Assembly (NCBI RefSeq): GCF_010119195.1
Contig: NZ_WRXL01000004.1
Location: 62,001 to 126,000 of the forward strand
Length of the DNA stretch: 64,000 nt
Source: Haloarcula salina
GTDB lineage: Archaea > Halobacteriota > Halobacteria > Halobacteriales > Haloarculaceae
Direction: 5' to 3'
Part shown: piece by piece, positions 54,081 to 61,673 of the stretch
Numbering within the stretch: position 1 is the first letter of the stretch
How the letters are laid out: every line of letters begins with the position of its first letter
Made by a program: the position numbers and the translations under genes
The notes under the pieces: generated by a model
What the model was told of the DNA's origin: nothing
The model's input: the letters and a program-made list of their open reading frames with translations, nothing else
The model's database searches: none

Positions 54081-54164
54081 TATTATATACGTTGTTGTTA
54101 ACGTCTCACACGTGAGAATACGGGATCCGCTGTCGTGTGAGATCGTATGATCACTGCATACGAT
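54081..54164 (-). promoter_or_regulatory. Promoter of the binding protein-hyu-liv operon with two inverted repeats
   Basis: On the minus strand GTATATAATA (54081-54090) is a strong TATA box about 30 bases before ATG 54054. Upstream are the dyads TCTCAC-AC-GTGAGA (54104-54117) and ATCGTATG-7-CATACGAT (54142-54149 and 54157-54164). Paired dyads just behind the TATA box are placed as activator or repressor sites; the ribbon-helix-helix gene next door is the first candidate to bind them. Confidence 0.55.
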
Positions 54165-54255
54165 TGCGTAAATCGTGCAGAAAACGATAGAGACGGCCCG
54201 TTTCGTTCTCCGCGCGATGTGCGATTGTGGAGACGGTGCAAAACGAGGAAGTTCG

Positions 54256-54810
54256 TCAGTCTCTCGACCCGTTATCGTGTTCGGTAATCAACACTTTGGT
54301 CAGTCCCTCCTCGATGTCGATGTCGAACGGGAGATCCACGGTGCTGCGCTCGATGAAGCGGGTCATGAACCAGCGGATGTGGTCGGACGGGAACACCACG
54401 TGATAGCGGTTCTCGTCGCTCCGGCGGACGCTGAGGAAGCCACAGAGCGAGAGCCACTCCAGTAGTTCGTCCAGCGTCTCGAACTCGCCGTCGTACTCGC
54501 GGGCGTGGTAGTCTGAGACCCTGTCGGCGCTCTCGAGGAACTCCGGGTCGGGCGTCCCGCTGCCGTCGGAGACGAAGTCCAGAAAGCAGTGGAGGAAGTC
54601 CACGTCCAGCAGCACGTGCTCTCCGCCGGAGAGCATCTTGTGATAGTCGCCCAGTTTCGTCCCGGCGTCTGTCGTCGCCGCCTGGAAGTTCGCCGCGTAG
54701 AACGTCAGCGCCCGCCGGAACAGTTCGCTCTGGCCGTGCCCGGTCCGTTCCGTGAGGTCTTCGAGCGCCTCCTTCGCGTCTTCGTCAAGTGATACCGTGG
54801 CTCTGTCCAT
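54256..54810 (-). CDS. Ribbon-helix-helix regulator with C-terminal extension
   Basis: 184 residues from ATG 54810 (another ATG two codons earlier). N-terminal RHH: MDRATVSLDEDAKEALEDLT, then GHGQSELFRRALTFYAANF. The following 130 residues are mixed helix/strand (MLSGGEHVLLDVDFLHCFLD, DELLEWLSLCGFLSVRRSDE, RYHVVFPSDHIRWFMTRFIE), a domain seen with RHH heads in haloarchaea and presumably sensing a ligand. It is upstream of, and in the same direction as, the binding protein-hyu-liv operon. Confidence 0.75.
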   Translation of the reverse strand: MDRATVSLDEDAKEALEDLTERTGHGQSELFRRALTFYAANFQAATTDAGTKLGDYHKMLSGGEHVLLDVDFLHCFLDFVSDGSGTPDPEFLESADRVSDYHAREYDGEFETLDELLEWLSLCGFLSVRRSDENRYHVVFPSDHIRWFMTRFIERSTVDLPFDIDIEEGLTKVLITEHDNGSRD

Positions 54811-54944
54811 AGTCATACGCAGTTGCACACGTTCGATACGTCTATACCTCACGGTCGTTCGGTCGACTGGTCTAGAGCGCTCCAGCGACGGTTTCAGACC
54901 ACAGAAGCGACGTTCTAGTCAGTCACTCGTCGCCGGTTGCGCGT

Positions 54945-55338
54945 TCAGTCGGTGTACCAGTACGCCCAGAGGATCAACACGCCCTGCAGGGGCAACCTGC
55001 TCCAGCGGGCCAGTACGGAGGGGTCGCCGCCACCGGGCGCCCCCTTCAATGGTCACCATGGACACGGCCATGTAGACGTTCGCGGGAAAGATCGCGACGA
55101 GTAAGGCGATCGTCGCCCACGCGGCGAGCGACCGCGTCCGTGGCACCAGCAGGCCGACCCCGACAGCGATTTCGGCGAGGCCGGAGAGATACACCAGCGC
55201 GAGCGGTGCGGGCAAAACCGGCGGCACGATCTGGACGTACAGCGCCGGGACGACGAAGTGCAAGCCTCCTGCGACGATGTACAGAACCGCCATCAGGTAG
55301 CACAACGGCCGCTTGAACGGCGTCAGGGCGACACGCAT
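54945..55338 (-). pseudogene. DoxX-family membrane protein, frameshifted
   Basis: Residues 1-99 read as a DoxX-like protein (YLMAVLYIVAGGLHFVVPALY, LSGLAEIAVGVGLLVPRTRS, FPANVYMAVSM). After VTIEG the frame becomes Arg/Leu-rich nonsense. Removing one base from the C5 run at 55040-55044 (G5 on the coding strand) restores APGGGDPSVLARWSRLPLQ and GVLILWAYWYTD with a stop at 54945-54947, a typical DoxX ending of 130 residues in total. It is either a recent frameshift or a homopolymer sequencing error. The unrestored frame runs to 54919. Confidence 0.8.
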
Positions 55339-55571
55339 CTGTCACTAGTGACGGCGACCAGCAGAAAGCAAGTTGCGATTCGGGGTGGCGCTCTCAGACG
55401 GTGTGTGGGTATTGACGGCGTCTGTCGCCTGACCTGCCTCGCTGGGCGACACCTCCGACCGTCGTCGGTGACTGGGCAGCGTTGGTTCGGCTGATCGATG
55501 ATCTCGCCGCAGAACTCACAGATGAGGGGCAACTCCTCAGAGGAGCGACGGTCGAGACTCACTGCGACCAC
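55323..55571 (-). CDS. Possible small zinc-ribbon protein, doubtful
   Basis: 82 codons. The first 43 residues look protein-like, with C-x2-C and a later C-x7-C pattern (LICEFCGEIIDQPNQRCPVT, GRRC). The remainder (Arg/Thr/Pro-rich) does not, and the end overlaps the DoxX start by 16 bases. It may be a real protein whose end has been damaged, or chance. No promoter stands out. Confidence 0.3.
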   Translation of the reverse strand: MVAVSLDRRSSEELPLICEFCGEIIDQPNQRCPVTDDGRRCRPARQVRRQTPSIPTHRLRAPPRIATCFLLVAVTSDRCVSP

Positions 55572-55639
55572 CTCGTGCTGGCCGCTCTGGAGTGGTGAAG
55601 CGAAAGCGGCGAAATAGGCCGCTGTACTTATATAGTGTA

Positions 55640-55820
55640 TGGGGTCGGAGGGATTTGAACCCCCGATCGGCTGATATCTCCGTCCTGCGCCTCGGAACTC
55701 CAGAGGGTCATCGTCGCGAACCGATGATCAGTCGGCCGCTCAGTATATCAGCCCTTGGAGTGTCGTCCCAGGCGCGTGGCCTCTGGAGTCAGCCGCCTTC
55801 CCGGACTAGGCCACGACCCC
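55640..55820 (-). tRNA. tRNA-Trp (CCA) with 107-base intron
   Basis: On the minus strand exon 1 is 55820-55783 (38 bases, ends after CTCCAG at position 37), the intron is 55782-55676, and exon 2 is 55675-55640 (starts A38, TCAGCC). The mature 74-base tRNA has acceptor GGGGTCG/CGACCCC with A73, and anticodon stem GCTGA/TCAGC around CTCCAGA. Splicing at 37/38 by the bulge-helix-bulge endonuclease is canonical. The intron holds CTGA boxes and stretches complementary to both exon sides (GGCTGATAT; CTCTGGAGT), as in the known haloarchaeal intron that guides 2'-O-methylation of C34 and U39. Confidence 0.93.
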
Positions 55821-55874
55821 GCACTCCGGCGTAAGCCGACTCGCATTAAAGGGATTTCGATTGCCGGACGGCGA

Positions 55875-56102
55875 TCAGTCGCGGTCGGTCTCTGCCCAGT
55901 CGCACTCCTGGCACTTGTAGCCGGTGACGAACTCGAGCGCGGAGGGCATGTACCCGACGGTGATGACGTTCTCGCCGCACTCGGGGCAGTCTCGGTCGGC
56001 GTCTTCGATTGGTTCTGCGTCCATGACGGAGTCGCCTTCGATGAGTTCGGCGAGGCTTTCGGGGGTCTGCATCCGCCCCTGGACCACGCGGTTGTCGCTC
56101 AT
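55875..56102 (-). CDS. Zinc-ribbon protein, conserved haloarchaeal type
   Basis: 75 residues with two C-x2-C knuckles: RDCPECGENVITVGY and GYKCQECDWAETDRD. Before them is an acidic helical segment (PESLAELIEGDSVMDAEPIE). Matches a small conserved haloarchaeal family (DUF5795 as I recall). It is immediately upstream of tRNA-Trp and downstream of a membrane protein gene on the same strand. Role unknown. Confidence 0.78.
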   Translation of the reverse strand: MSDNRVVQGRMQTPESLAELIEGDSVMDAEPIEDADRDCPECGENVITVGYMPSALEFVTGYKCQECDWAETDRD

Positions 56103-56140
56103 ACCGGAGGACCGGTCCTGACGGGCCTAAAGCTTCTCCC

Positions 56141-57028
56141 TCAGAGCCACGGCGCGCGTTCCTCGTCGGGTTCGTAGTCGACGGCGGCTCCTTCGTCGGT
56201 GTGCTCGGCGGCGGCGACGCCCTGTGACGCTCCGCCGTCGGAGAACGCGGCGGTGAGGTCGACGGCGTCCGGCCGGTACTCGCTGTGGCGCTGTCGGACG
56301 TTCTGGGGGTCGAACGACAGCAGCGCCGTGACCGCGAGGACGGCGAGAGCGACCGGCGCGTCGGTGGGCATCACGCCAAGGACCGAGAGCGCGAGCACGC
56401 CGAGCGCGACGGCGCTGCCGAACCGGAAGCGGTCGATGTCGACGGCGTTGCGGAGCCAGGGGCTCGCGAGCGCGACGGCGAGCGCGAACGCGACGCCGAC
56501 GCCGGCGGTGGCCGCGGCCCGGAGCAAGACGCCGGGTTCGAGGGTCGCGACGAACGTCGCGCCTGCGGGGTCGACGCTCGCCAGCAGGCCGAGAGCGACG
56601 ATGACCGCCGGTCGGGGCAGGTACTCGCCGATGCGGGCGCTGGCGGTCTGGGCCGCGATCGCGAGGATGACGATGCCGGCGAAGCGCTCGAGGACGGCCA
56701 GTTCGACGAGGCCCGCGATAGTCGGTGCGAGCGCGGCTTCGACGAGGGCGATCGGCAGCAGGATTGCGCCGATGAGGAGGACGGAACGCGCCTGCTGTCG
56801 GGGGCCGCCTTCGAGTTCGGCGAGGACGACGGCGACGGTGGCGGATCCGCCGAAGACGAGGAGTCCGACTTCGAGGACGCCGGTCCAGGTCGAGAGCGCG
56901 CCGGCGAGGACGAGGACCGGGAAGATACCGTCGACTAACGGTAGTCCCATCACGGTGGCCAGCAGGCGGCCGCCGCGGCCGACCCGCTGCTCGATGTCGA
57001 GGGCGATCGGATGTCTGGAGGTACTCAT
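56141..57028 (-). CDS. Multi-span membrane protein, DUF5794-like
   Basis: 295 residues with about seven or eight hydrophobic helices, for example FPVLVLAGALSTWTGVLEVG, AGIVILAIAAQTASARIGEY and VALAVLAVTALLSFDPQNVR; the last 60 residues are acidic and soluble (FSDGGASQGVAAAEHTDEGA). Opens STSRHPIALDIEQRVGRGGR. It resembles a conserved haloarchaeal family (DUF5794 as I recall). No substrate-binding motif seen. Co-directional with the zinc-ribbon gene, 38 bases apart. Confidence 0.75.
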   Translation of the reverse strand: MSTSRHPIALDIEQRVGRGGRLLATVMGLPLVDGIFPVLVLAGALSTWTGVLEVGLLVFGGSATVAVVLAELEGGPRQQARSVLLIGAILLPIALVEAALAPTIAGLVELAVLERFAGIVILAIAAQTASARIGEYLPRPAVIVALGLLASVDPAGATFVATLEPGVLLRAAATAGVGVAFALAVALASPWLRNAVDIDRFRFGSAVALGVLALSVLGVMPTDAPVALAVLAVTALLSFDPQNVRQRHSEYRPDAVDLTAAFSDGGASQGVAAAEHTDEGAAVDYEPDEERAPWL

Positions 57029-57448
57029 GTCGTGTTACGCCAGCACGTGTCCCGACTCCCGTCGGAGGGTTCTCGCGCTGTCCTGGCGTACACGACGGGC
57101 CGCGAACCAGAACCGTTTCCCGAACCCCGCGAACGTTGTGTTGCCCGACGCCGTGGCGGTCGTCGTCTGGCGGACACTCCCGTTGCACGCGGGTTCGGTG
57201 AGACGCATATCTGTAATTATCCTTCATTCGCACATAATCGTTGCGTGAGAGTCGACCACACGGAACACGATAATTCAGGCTTCTCACCCCATCTCTGGAC
57301 GAACGTCTCACCTCTGCGTGCATATCGACACGAATGGCCCGAAACAGCGGCTGCCGTGGACGGCCAGTTCTCGGCAGGGGTGTGCCAGCAGGCACCACGT
57401 AGCGGCGAGTCTCGCAACGTTTTTGCCGGGCCGTCGTGGACGATTTAC
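57029..57448. other. Intergenic region upstream of guaB
   Basis: 420 bases between divergent genes. No open frame with a convincing product. Middle part (about 57205-57290) is A/T-richer and may carry promoters for both sides; CAACGTTTTTG lies about 25-35 bases before the guaB ATG. I see no RNA gene. Confidence 0.4.
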
Positions 57449-58933
57449 ATGGCGAACGATTCCGAGCCCTTCTCCGAGAAGCTCCGTGTACCGGAGGCGT
57501 TGACCTTCGACGACGTGCTCCTGCGACCGAAGGAGTCCCGCGTCGAACCGGACGAGGCGGACACGGCCACGCGCGTCTCGAAGTCGGTCGAGCTGACCGT
57601 GCCCGTGCTCTCGGCGGCGATGGACACCGTCACCGAGAGCGATATGGCCATCGCGATGGCGCGACAGGGCGGTCTCGGCGTCCTCCACCGCAACATGGAC
57701 GCCGACGAGATGGCGACCGAGATCGAGCGGGTCAAACGCGCCGACGAGCTCATCATCCGCGACGTCGTCACGGCCAGTCCGAGCCAGACCGTCCGCGAGG
57801 TCGACGAGATGATGGAGCGCGAAGGCGTCTCCGGCGCACCGGTCGTTGCCGACGACAGCGAGGAAGTGCTGGGTATCATCTCCGGGACGGACATCCGGCC
57901 GTACCTGGAAGTCGGCGAAGACGACGCCGTCACCGACGCGATGACCGACGAGGTCGTCACCGCACCCGAGGACGTGACACCCCGCGAGGCGCTCGAACTG
58001 ATGTACGACCACAAGATCGAGCGCGTCCCGATCATCGACGACGAGAACCGACTCGTCGGACTGGTCACCATGCAGGGCATCCTCCAGCGCCGTGAGTACG
58101 ACCAGGCCGCTCGCGACCACGACGGCGCGCTGCGCTGTGGCGCGGCCGTGGGGCCGTTCGAGGTCGAGCGCGCGCAGACGGCAGACGAGGCCGGCGTCGA
58201 CGTGCTGTTCATCGACTGCGCGCACGCCCACAACGCGAACGTCATCGACAGCGCCCGCGAGATCAAAGCGGAAGTCGAGGCCGACGTGGTCGTCGGTAAC
58301 ATCGGGACCCGCGAGGCCGCCGAGGCCGTCGTCGACTTCGCCGACGGCGTGAAGGTCGGCATCGGCCCGGGTTCGATCTGTACGACCCGCGTCGTCACGG
58401 GTTCGGGAATGCCCCAGATCACCGCCGTCGCGCAGGTCGCCGACGTGGCGAGCCGGCACGACGTGCCCGTCATCGCCGACGGCGGCATCCGCTACTCCGG
58501 CGACGCGATCAAGGCCATCGCCGCCGGCGCGGACGCGGTCATGCTCGGCTCGTACTTCGCCGGCACGGACGAGGCACCGGGCCGCGTCATCACGATGAAC
58601 GGCAAGAAGTACAAGCAGTACCGCGGCATGGGCAGCGTCGGCGCGATGAACGAGGGCGGCGGCGAGCGCTACCTCAAGGACGACGAGGAGGGCGAGGAGT
58701 ACGTCCCCGAGGGCGTCGAGGCGGCGACGCCGTACAAGGGCTCGCTCCAGTCCGAACTCCACCAGCTCGTCGGCGGCATGCAGTCCGGGATGGGCTACGT
58801 CGGCGCGGCCACGATTCCCGAGTTCAAAGAGCGCGCGGAGTTCGTCCGCGTCTCCGCAGCCGGCCAGCAAGAGAGTCACCCCCACGACGTGATGATCACC
58901 GACGAAGCGCCCAACTACAGCCCCGACAGCTGA
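57449..58933 (+). CDS. guaB: IMP dehydrogenase
   Basis: 494 residues from ATG 57449. N-terminal [20 protein letters not shown] and [20 protein letters not shown] start the TIM barrel; two CBS domains occupy roughly 95-210 ([40 protein letters not shown]). The catalytic loop is [18 protein letters not shown] with Cys311. The flap region [13 protein letters not shown]-like [13 protein letters not shown] follows. Oxidises IMP to XMP for GTP synthesis, using NAD. Confidence 0.95.
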   Translation: MANDSEPFSEKLRVPEALTFDDVLLRPKESRVEPDEADTATRVSKSVELTVPVLSAAMDTVTESDMAIAMARQGGLGVLHRNMDADEMATEIERVKRADELIIRDVVTASPSQTVREVDEMMEREGVSGAPVVADDSEEVLGIISGTDIRPYLEVGEDDAVTDAMTDEVVTAPEDVTPREALELMYDHKIERVPIIDDENRLVGLVTMQGILQRREYDQAARDHDGALRCGAAVGPFEVERAQTADEAGVDVLFIDCAHAHNANVIDSAREIKAEVEADVVVGNIGTREAAEAVVDFADGVKVGIGPGSICTTRVVTGSGMPQITAVAQVADVASRHDVPVIADGGIRYSGDAIKAIAAGADAVMLGSYFAGTDEAPGRVITMNGKKYKQYRGMGSVGAMNEGGGERYLKDDEEGEEYVPEGVEAATPYKGSLQSELHQLVGGMQSGMGYVGAATIPEFKERAEFVRVSAAGQQESHPHDVMITDEAPNYSPDS

Positions 58934-58975
58934 GGCTGTTGAGGCGTTCGAGCGCCAGAAACGTCGGAGCAGCCG

Positions 58976-59092
58976 TTACAGGGCCGTTTCGCAGGCCGGA
59001 CTACACGCCTCTTTCTCGGCCGCGTTCGAGTCCGGATACGCTTTGAACGATTCGCCGCAGTTGGCACAGTCGAACGTATCGAAGTCGGACAT
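58976..59092 (-). CDS. 38-residue zinc-ribbon microprotein
   Basis: Encodes MSDFDTFDCANCGESFKAYP and SNAAEKEACSPACETAL, a C-x2-C plus C-x3-C zinc ribbon. The frame is clean, the knuckles are intact and the composition is acidic. Convergent with guaB, 43 bases after its stop. Too short for standard callers. Possibly nucleic-acid or protein binding; function unknown. Confidence 0.65.
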   Translation of the reverse strand: MSDFDTFDCANCGESFKAYPDSNAAEKEACSPACETAL

Positions 59093-59146
59093 GACACCGG
59101 GCGGTATCTTCGCCGCGGACTAAATTATTGTGGACAGCGGTCCGTC

Positions 59147-59371
59147 TCAGTCGTAGTACTCCTCGTCCAGCGGAAGGTCCACCGTCGACTCGGTGACGCT
59201 CCCGACCGTGGCCGTGAGCGCGAGCGTGTCGCTGCACTCGGGACAGATGACTGCGACGTCGACCATCAGGCTCTCGCCCGATTCGTAGATATCCAGTACG
59301 TCGGCGTCCGACGGGTAGAGGAATTCGGCCGACAGTTCGTGTTCGTGGTCGCGAGCGTACTCGTAGGTCAT
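59147..59371 (-). CDS. Small acidic protein with one CPEC knuckle, hypothetical
   Basis: 74 residues, acidic, mostly beta by pattern: MTYEYARDHEHELSAEFLYP, SLMVDVAVICPECSDTLALT, SVTESTVDLPLDEEYYD. Only one Cys pair is present, so a zinc site would need a dimer. Same strand as the zinc-ribbon microprotein 54 bases downstream, so the two may be co-transcribed. No family recognised. Confidence 0.62.
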   Translation of the reverse strand: MTYEYARDHEHELSAEFLYPSDADVLDIYESGESLMVDVAVICPECSDTLALTATVGSVTESTVDLPLDEEYYD

Positions 59372-59461
59372 GCGTCCCCCGATACAGACGCCGCTGTGTT
59401 GACAGTTTCGGCGGTGGATCGAACGGAAGACACACAGCGTCGGTCGCCGTATCCCCTTCCC

Positions 59462-59902
59462 ATGGGTGACATCACCGTCGAGACAGGATCGTGGAGCGAC
59501 TTCGAAGAGGCCGCAAGCGAGATTCGAATGACGGTGTTCGTCGAGGAGCAGGGCGTCGCCGCGAGCGAGGAACTGGACGGAAAAGACCCAGACGCGGTGC
59601 AGTTTCTCGCCCGCGACGGCGACGACCCGGTCGGGACTGCCCGCCTCCGCTTTCCTGAACCGGAGGTGGGCAAGGCCGAGCGGGTCGCGGTTCGGGAGTC
59701 CGCCCGCGGCGCCGGCGTCGGCGCGGCCCTGATGCGGGCCGTCGAGGAGGCCGCTCGCGAGAACGAGGCCGAAAGCGTCGTCCTGCATGCACAGACCCGC
59801 GTCGAGGGTTTTTACCGGAATCTGGGCTACGAGACTGACGGCAGCGAGTTCGAGGAGGCAGGGATTCCTCACGTCGAGATGCGCAAGCCACTGGACGGCT
59901 GA
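59462..59902 (+). CDS. GNAT family N-acetyltransferase
   Basis: 146 residues from ATG 59462. ElaA-like GNAT: IRMTVFVEEQGVAASEELDG, DDPVGTARLRFPEPEVGKAE, the acetyl-CoA motif RVAVRESARGAGVGAALMRA, then VVLHAQTRVEGFYRNLGYET and a short tail. Transfers an acetyl group from acetyl-CoA to an amine; the acceptor is unknown. Divergent from the small CPEC protein. Confidence 0.87.
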   Translation: MGDITVETGSWSDFEEAASEIRMTVFVEEQGVAASEELDGKDPDAVQFLARDGDDPVGTARLRFPEPEVGKAERVAVRESARGAGVGAALMRAVEEAARENEAESVVLHAQTRVEGFYRNLGYETDGSEFEEAGIPHVEMRKPLDG

Positions 59903-60016
59903 GCTGCGGGCAACCCAGACGCCATCGACTGGTGTCCGGTTCGAGTAGGGCAACAGCACCGGCTGATCGACGCGTCGCGCTCGAAGAGTCAATCGGTTGG
60001 AGGGACGGTTCGCGAG

Positions 60017-60331
60017 CTATTCCCGGACGACCAGGTACACCACGACGACGAGCACGCCTGGGATTAGGCCGATGAAGAAGCCGAGGGCGGTGAGCACCCC
60101 CCACAGCACGGCCTTGTCGTCGCCGCGACCCTTCGCGTCGGAGTACACCCAGTAGGACGCGCCGACCAGTATCGCCAGTCCGATAACGAAGATGAACAGG
60201 ACGATCAGCAGTTATAGTAGCCATTGAAAGTCAGTGCACACCCGATCGCACGATGGCAGTGCGATCGGGTGTACATCGTTTCAATTGTTACTATAGGCGG
60301 CGCCGGGGACCTGTAATGGCGTGAATACCAT
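60017..60331 (-). pseudogene. Small membrane protein gene split by a MITE
   Basis: The body (60213-60017) reads LLIVLFIFVIGLAILVGASY then WVYSDAKGRGDDKAVLWGVL and a second membrane helix ending VVVVYLVVRE, a haloarchaeal two-helix type. Upstream of its first codons there is an in-frame TAA and no start, because the MITE sits there. Beyond the MITE a short piece starting at ATG 60331 reads MVFTPLQVPGAA, which fits as the lost N-terminus. The exact junction and frame through the element cannot be restored by eye. Confidence 0.65.
60216..60294. mobile_element. Palindromic MITE, copy 2
   Basis: 79 bases with ends ATAGTAGCCATTGAAA and TTTCAATTGTTACTAT, and a perfect inner stem ACACCCGATCGCAC / GTGCGATCGGGTGT. 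The whole element can fold into one hairpin. Flanked by TA on both sides (TTATAG...CTATAGG). Same family as 43421-43502. No open frame. It interrupts the small membrane protein gene on the minus strand. Confidence 0.78.
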
Positions 60332-60484
60332 ACATCCGGGCTTCAAGCGCGTCCGGTAAATGCATTCTGGAGCGTCTGACGGTGGAAGGGCGGCGACTCG
60401 GGACCACGGGGGCGCTTGCGGCGGCCGGCGGACTGAAGCTCGACGGCCAGTACTTACATCCACCGCGAGACGAATCTCCTGCCA

Positions 60485-60754
60485 ATGAGTGACGAGACCA
60501 CGATTCCCGTCTCCGAGGCGCTCGTGGAGGAACTCGACCGCCGGAAGGGACCGGAGACGAGCTACGACGACCTGCTCTGGGATCTGCTCGCGAGCGCCGA
60601 CGCCGAGAGAACGGCTGACGACGACGAACCCGTGAGACGCGGAAACGACCCCGACAGAGAGCAGATCAGGCAGATGGCCGAGGAGATGACGCACGTCGAC
60701 GCGGCGGACGTGGACGAGATATTCGAGACCGACGACGAGAGCCGCGAGGGGTGA
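60485..60754 (+). CDS. Small antitoxin-like or RHH-like protein
   Basis: 89 residues. TTIPVSEALVEELDRRKGPE followed by TSYDDLLWDLLASADA reads like the strand-helix-helix of haloarchaeal RHH/antitoxin-type proteins (DUF7557 as I recall). The rest is acidic with a second helix (DREQIRQMAEEMTHVDAADV). There is no toxin gene next to it. A TATA-like TACTTAC lies about 30 bases upstream. Confidence 0.65.
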   Translation: MSDETTIPVSEALVEELDRRKGPETSYDDLLWDLLASADAERTADDDEPVRRGNDPDREQIRQMAEEMTHVDAADVDEIFETDDESREG

Positions 60755-60782
60755 GCCGACCGCGGCGAATCTCGGATAGATG

Positions 60783-61003
60783 CGGGCCGGAAGGGATTCG
60801 AACCACCTGCACGTCGCTCGTTGCCGCTCGCTCGTGCCGTCATGCAAACCCTTCGTAACCGCTCCGCTCTTCACGAACTGTTCGTCGCAGAAGCGGGCCG
60901 GAAGGGATTTGAACCACGGTCGGACGTGCTCGCTTCGCTGTGCGCGACCTCCCTGCTTCAACCCCTTCGGCGTTTTCACTGCTCACATTCGTCCGCAGGA
61001 AAA
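60783..61003 (-). repeat. Two tandem units of tRNA-Lys 3'-end fragment plus spacer
   Basis: The last 22 bases of tRNA-Lys (plus strand CGGGCCGGAAGGGATTTGAA and on) recur at 60783-60804 (one mismatch, T to C) and 60894-60915 before the intact gene at 61004. Spacing is 111 and 110 bases. The intervening spacers are alike in part (GCAAACCCTTCG against TCAACCCCTTCGG; then a C/T-rich stretch ending CGCAG). This is a stepwise array at a tRNA 3' end, the usual target of archaeal integrases. No gene is called in 60755-61003. Confidence 0.75.
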
Positions 61004-61077
61004 CGGGCCGGAAGGGATTTGAACCCTCGACCGACGGCTTAAGAGGCCGTCGCTCTGCCAGACTGAGCTACCGGCCC
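61004..61077 (-). tRNA. tRNA-Lys (CUU)
   Basis: 74 bases on the minus strand. Acceptor GGGCCGG pairs with CCGGCCC, discriminator G. D-arm TAGCTCAGTCTGGCAGAGC, anticodon stem ACGGC/GCCGT with loop CTCTTAA (anticodon CTT), T-arm GAGGGTTCAAATCCCTT. No intron. Its 3' end is repeated twice downstream. Confidence 0.95.
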
Positions 61078-61183
61078 AGTGCACTCAATGCTCTGGACGG
61101 CCTGGTAAAATAGGTTTTCATTCTCTCGTCGCCTGTCGGTTTGGACCCAGTTCGCATGCCTATCGCGACCGCTCGGTCGACAG

Positions 61184-61429
61184 TCAGTTCTCGACGATCT
61201 CTCTCGTTCGCTCGGCGTCGATGCCGAACAGGAGGCCGGCCAGGAAGAGCAGTTCGTTGCCCTGGTAGTACCGCTCGATGACGAAGTTCACGAGGCCGAT
61301 CTCGGGGGCTGCGACGCCGAAGATCACCAGCAGGAGGGCGACGAGCGCGGCGAGACCGGCGACCCACCGGACGACGAGTCCCGAGAGGAAGCCGACGACC
61401 AGGACGACGAGGGCGGTGATGAGACTCAT
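61184..61429 (-). CDS. Small membrane protein, hypothetical
   Basis: 81 residues with two or three hydrophobic helices (SLITALVVLVVGFLSGLVVR, AGLAALVALLLVIFGVAAP, LLFLAGLLFGIDA) and a short polar end (ERTREIVEN). The soluble loop holds NFVIERYYQGNE. I recognise no family. It stands alone between tRNA-Lys and the DHH gene, divergent from the latter. Confidence 0.7.
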   Translation of the reverse strand: MSLITALVVLVVGFLSGLVVRWVAGLAALVALLLVIFGVAAPEIGLVNFVIERYYQGNELLFLAGLLFGIDAERTREIVEN

Positions 61430-61636
61430 CGGTCGCCTCTCGTCGACCGGGAGTCGAACCGTCGGTACCGTGTGAGCATCGCCCTTACGTGCGTCCGACC
61501 GGCGTAAATACGTAGCCCCTGATGCCGCCCGGAGACAGAGCGAGCGTCCCGACCGTTTCCGTCTCGGAAGCGCGGCCGTCCCGGATGATTCGGGCCGCGT
61601 GTGGACAGACGGACAGGTATGTGGTGCAATGGATGC

Positions 61637-61643
61637 AATATAA
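61637..61643 (+). promoter_or_regulatory. TATA-like box of the DHH phosphoesterase gene
   Basis: AATATAA, 31-37 bases before ATG 61674, in an otherwise G/C-rich gap (61430-61673) that shows no gene. Confidence 0.5.
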
Positions 61644-61673
61644 GAGGCTCCAAGCCAACCGATTCAGACACTA

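Noticed and set aside
57217-57417. Small minus-strand frame upstream of guaB
   Set aside because: No promoter, no motif and unusual composition; treated as intergenic.
58915-59097. 60-codon minus-strand frame overlapping the zinc-ribbon microprotein
   Set aside because: The overlapping 38-residue frame has a proper Cys pattern; this one is a basic Arg-rich shadow.
60780-61042. Small plus-strand frames across the tRNA-Lys fragments
   Set aside because: They repeat AGRKGFEP-like peptides that are only translations of the tRNA 3' end.
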